Part shown: positions 5,208-7,376 of the stretch, piece after piece
Layout of the letters: every line of letters starts with the position of its first letter
Numbering within the stretch: position 1 is the first letter of the stretch
Source: Chloroflexota bacterium
GTDB taxonomy: Bacteria; Chloroflexota; Anaerolineae; Aggregatilineales; Phototrophicaceae
Length of the DNA: 7,376 bases
NCBI GenBank assembly: GCA_023392115.1
Contig: JAEVZT010000139.1
Coordinates: 1 to 7,376, forward strand
Direction of reading: 5' to 3'
Notes under the pieces: model-generated
What the model saw: the letters and a program-made list of their open reading frames with translations, nothing else
Told to the model about the DNA's origin: nothing
The model's database searches: none
Translations under genes and position numbers: made by a program

Positions 5208-6721
5208 TTATCGTCCTTACGTTCTTCCGGTGCGAGTCGTGCAATACCTTCGAGCAGCCTGATCGTCCCCTTGACGAGGGCAAACGGGATCGCCAGCAGA
5301 CCGCCGAGTACCTGTAACGCGAGCGGACCAAATCCGCGCCGCTCGCCGGTGATGACGGGATCGTTTTCAAAATCATCGGCGTCGGTTTGCAGTTCGCCTG
5401 AACGCTGGAGCAGTATCAAGCCGATGCCGACGACGATGATGAAGAAGATGCCTGCAGCGATGCCGTAGACCACCGGGCTGCCGGTCGCATCGCCGATCAG
5501 CACTGCAATCGCCGTCCACATGACCGCGACCAGCGCCAGCGGCAGCATCACCTTCCAGCCAAACGCCATCAGGCGGTCGTAACGGATACGCGGCAGTGTC
5601 GCGCGCACCCAGACCATGCCGATCAGGAGCAGGATGATCTTGCCGATCAAGACCAAGGGTCCGAGGATCGGCAGGCTCTCGACAAGACCAAAGCCGTCCT
5701 GATAGCCGCCGAAGAACAGTGACGCCACGATCGCGCTGACAGCGATCATGCCGAGATATTCCGCCATCATGAACAGGGCGAACTTCATGCCGCTGTACTC
5801 GGTCATGTAACCCTGTGTCAGTTCCTGCTCGGCTTCGGGCAGGTCGAACGGCGACCGGCTGACTTCCGCCAGCAGCGCGATCATCAGGATGCCCGCCGCC
5901 AGCGGGTTCTGGAAAACGAACCACTGCCAGATATACGTTTGCCCGCGCACGATGTCGCCGACGCTCATGCTGCCCATGATCAGGATCGGCACTGCCATCG
6001 TCAAGCCGAGGCTGAGTTCATAGCTCAACATCTGCGATGTCGCGCGCAGCCCGCCGAGCATCGAGTACTTGTTGTTGCTCGCCCACCCGGCGAGGACGAC
6101 GCCATACGTGCCGAGGCTGGTGATCGCCAGAATCCACAGGACGCCGACGTTGATGTCGGCTAGCCCGAGCGGCACTCGATACCACAGCCCGTCAAACCAC
6201 GGGATGAGCAGGTCGGGTCCAAACGGGACGACCGCCAGCACGATCAACGCCGGGACTGCCTTGAGCACCGGCGCGAGCAGGTACACGGGACGATCCGCCC
6301 CCGCCGGGATGATGTCTTCCTTGAAGATCAGCTTGATCGCATCTGCCAGCGGCTGGAGCAAGCCGTTCGGTCCAACGCGGTTAGGTCCCGAACGGTGCTG
6401 GAACCACGCGATGAACTTGCGTTCGAGCAGTGTTGTGTAGGCGAATCCCGTCAGGATGGCGAAGAAGAAGATCAGCGAATAGATGATCGAGTGGACGACG
6501 CCGCAGCCGTTGTCGTTGGCGCCGTAGCACAGGACGACCCGATCCGCCGGGACGCGGTTCGGGTCGAACAGGAAGCGAAGCACCGAGTCGCCGGCGTTGA
6601 ACAGTGCGTTCGCACTCAGGATCAACAGCACCACCGCGACGACGACGACGATTCCGACGATGATCACCCAGCGCGGGATGCGCCGGGGTGAAGGGGTTGG
6701 ACTGGTATACGTCTGAGCCAT
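5195..6721 (-). CDS. nuoH: NADH-quinone oxidoreductase subunit H, extended at both ends (508 aa)
   Basis: Membrane subunit that forms the quinone-binding cavity with NuoB and NuoD and connects it to the proton path. Conserved parts: ERKFIAWFQHR with E100, GPNRVGPNGLLQPLADAIKL (112-131), E235 in SYELSLGL, the loop PFDLPEAEQELTQGYMTEYSG (291-311) with D293 and the triad E296, E298, E300, and VRATLPRIRYDRLM (372-385). E. coli NuoH has 325 residues. Here an extra N-terminal helix (about 18-38) follows a basic, proline-rich start, and a loop of about 39-76 with C65 and C73 precedes the usual first helix (77-99). The C-terminus has an extra charged stretch (440-465) and a hydrophobic helix (about 466-492). 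The ATG at 6721 lies three bases after the nuoG stop, with GAGG seven bases ahead inside the nuoG end. An internal start would lose the extra helix, but the strong coupling supports the long form. Confidence 0.97.
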   Translation of the reverse strand: MAQTYTSPTPSPRRIPRWVIIVGIVVVVAVVLLILSANALFNAGDSVLRFLFDPNRVPADRVVLCYGANDNGCGVVHSIIYSLIFFFAILTGFAYTTLLERKFIAWFQHRSGPNRVGPNGLLQPLADAIKLIFKEDIIPAGADRPVYLLAPVLKAVPALIVLAVVPFGPDLLIPWFDGLWYRVPLGLADINVGVLWILAITSLGTYGVVLAGWASNNKYSMLGGLRATSQMLSYELSLGLTMAVPILIMGSMSVGDIVRGQTYIWQWFVFQNPLAAGILMIALLAEVSRSPFDLPEAEQELTQGYMTEYSGMKFALFMMAEYLGMIAVSAIVASLFFGGYQDGFGLVESLPILGPLVLIGKIILLLIGMVWVRATLPRIRYDRLMAFGWKVMLPLALVAVMWTAIAVLIGDATGSPVVYGIAAGIFFIIVVGIGLILLQRSGELQTDADDFENDPVITGERRGFGPLALQVLGGLLAIPFALVKGTIRLLEGIARLAPEERKDDKPAA

Positions 6722-6724
6722 AAC

Positions 6725-7376
6725 TTACCTCACAAGCTCCGGCACCCTGCTCACCTGTCCGACCGCGATGGTCAGCGGCGCGACAGCCTCGGTTGTCAAA
6801 TGGCGCGGCAGCAGGGCAGTGCCGGCGGGGGTGTCATCGCTGATACGCGCGACCACCTGCACCACCGAGCCATCAGCGCTTACCTGTACCGGGTCGCCAT
6901 CGTTGATATTCATTCTCGCCGCATCGGCGCTGTTGAGCGCGACAAACGGTGTTTCGATGCGCGCCGCCATGATTTCCTGCTCGCTCGGGCGGAACGTCCG
7001 CGCGCGGTTGTAGAGGACTGTCGTCGGCACGACGACCAGATCGCCGCTTGCGACTGTCGGCAGCGCCACCGCGCCTTCAGCGACCGCTTCGCCGCGATCG
7101 GCTGCTGTTTCAAGCTGGACGCCGAGACCGCCGCTGTTCTTGTACGCCGTCCCGCCGTAGTACATATCGTCGCCGCCGACATCCGGGAACTGGCGATCGA
7201 CTTTCGCAAGCTCGCTGTAGCGCGTTCCGGCGAACGCCGGGACTTTCTGCGTGATTTCGAACATCACCGCTGCCGCCGAGGTCTTGGTCTTCATCACGCC
7301 GAGCTTTTCGCCCAGCCGCGAAATCACCTGCCACGCCGGAAGCGCCGCGCCCATCGGTCCCTGCGCCGTGTAGAAG
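6725..7376 (-). CDS. nuoG: NADH-quinone oxidoreductase subunit G, C-terminal 216 residues (cut by window edge)
   Basis: C-terminal part of the large iron-sulfur subunit of the complex I peripheral arm, whose N-terminal ferredoxin-like clusters lie beyond the window. The frame stays open to base 7376 (FYTAQGP precedes the first Met seen here), so the gene continues. The start PAWQVISRLGEKLG resembles the end of the molybdopterin oxidoreductase fold; the last 90 residues resemble the molydopterin-dinucleotide binding domain, with EIMAARIETPFVALNSADAA, then NINDGDPVQVS, then PAGTALLPRHL. In NuoG this fold is structural and binds no molybdenum. The stop is three bases from the nuoH start. Taken alone this piece could belong to another molybdopterin oxidoreductase, but its place directly before nuoH settles it as NuoG. 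Confidence 0.93.
   Translation of the reverse strand, partial: FYTAQGPMGAALPAWQVISRLGEKLGVMKTKTSAAAVMFEITQKVPAFAGTRYSELAKVDRQFPDVGGDDMYYGGTAYKNSGGLGVQLETAADRGEAVAEGAVALPTVASGDLVVVPTTVLYNRARTFRPSEQEIMAARIETPFVALNSADAARMNINDGDPVQVSADGSVVQVVARISDDTPAGTALLPRHLTTEAVAPLTIAVGQVSRVPELVR

Noticed and set aside
6725..7354. The Met at 7354 as a real gene start
   Set aside because: The same frame is open upstream to the window edge and the sequence begins in the middle of the NuoG fold; it is an internal Met.

Overview
The window is a block of a bacterial respiratory complex I (NADH:quinone oxidoreductase, nuo/ndh-1) gene cluster, read entirely from the minus strand. In order of transcription (right to left) it holds the 3' part of nuoG, then nuoH, nuoI, nuoJ, nuoK, nuoL and the 5' part of nuoM. 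Every long reading frame on the plus strand is an antisense shadow of these genes. The DNA is GC-rich. The protein style suggests a member of the Chloroflexota, probably of the Anaerolineae side: NuoI has the long 'NTxxERYSPGERY' linker shared with actinobacterial-type enzymes, and NuoH and NuoL are much longer than the E. coli proteins. The phylum is an inference from remembered protein resemblance, not from a search.

Layout. nuoG, nuoH and nuoI are tightly packed (gaps of 3 and 27 bases). A good intrinsic terminator hairpin follows the nuoI stop. The next 130 or so bases hold a near-consensus sigma-70-type promoter (TTGAGA, 17 bases, TAAAAT), and just downstream an 18-base palindrome with the geometry of an operator for the NADH-sensing repressor Rex. 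From there nuoJ, nuoK, nuoL and nuoM run with gaps of 9, 94 and 12 bases. The 94-base nuoK-nuoL gap is almost entirely an inverted array of heptanucleotide repeats that can fold into a long hairpin ending next to the nuoL ribosome binding site.

How the genes work together. NuoG and NuoI carry electrons through iron-sulfur clusters in the peripheral arm. NuoH forms the floor of the quinone site. NuoJ and NuoK link it to the antiporter-like proton channels NuoL and NuoM. The key charged residues of NuoH, NuoK and NuoL are present, so the enzyme looks functional.

What is unusual is decoration of the membrane arm. NuoJ (431 residues against 184 in E. coli) carries a roughly 220-residue soluble insert in a predicted extracytoplasmic loop, which looks like two tandem DUF4397-type beta domains. 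NuoL has a roughly 103-residue acidic Ala/Glu-rich insert in an extracytoplasmic loop and a His-rich insert on the cytoplasmic side. NuoH has an extra N-terminal membrane helix followed by an extracytoplasmic loop with two cysteines. The NuoJ insert and the promoter/Rex-like/terminator module are the observations most worth checking.
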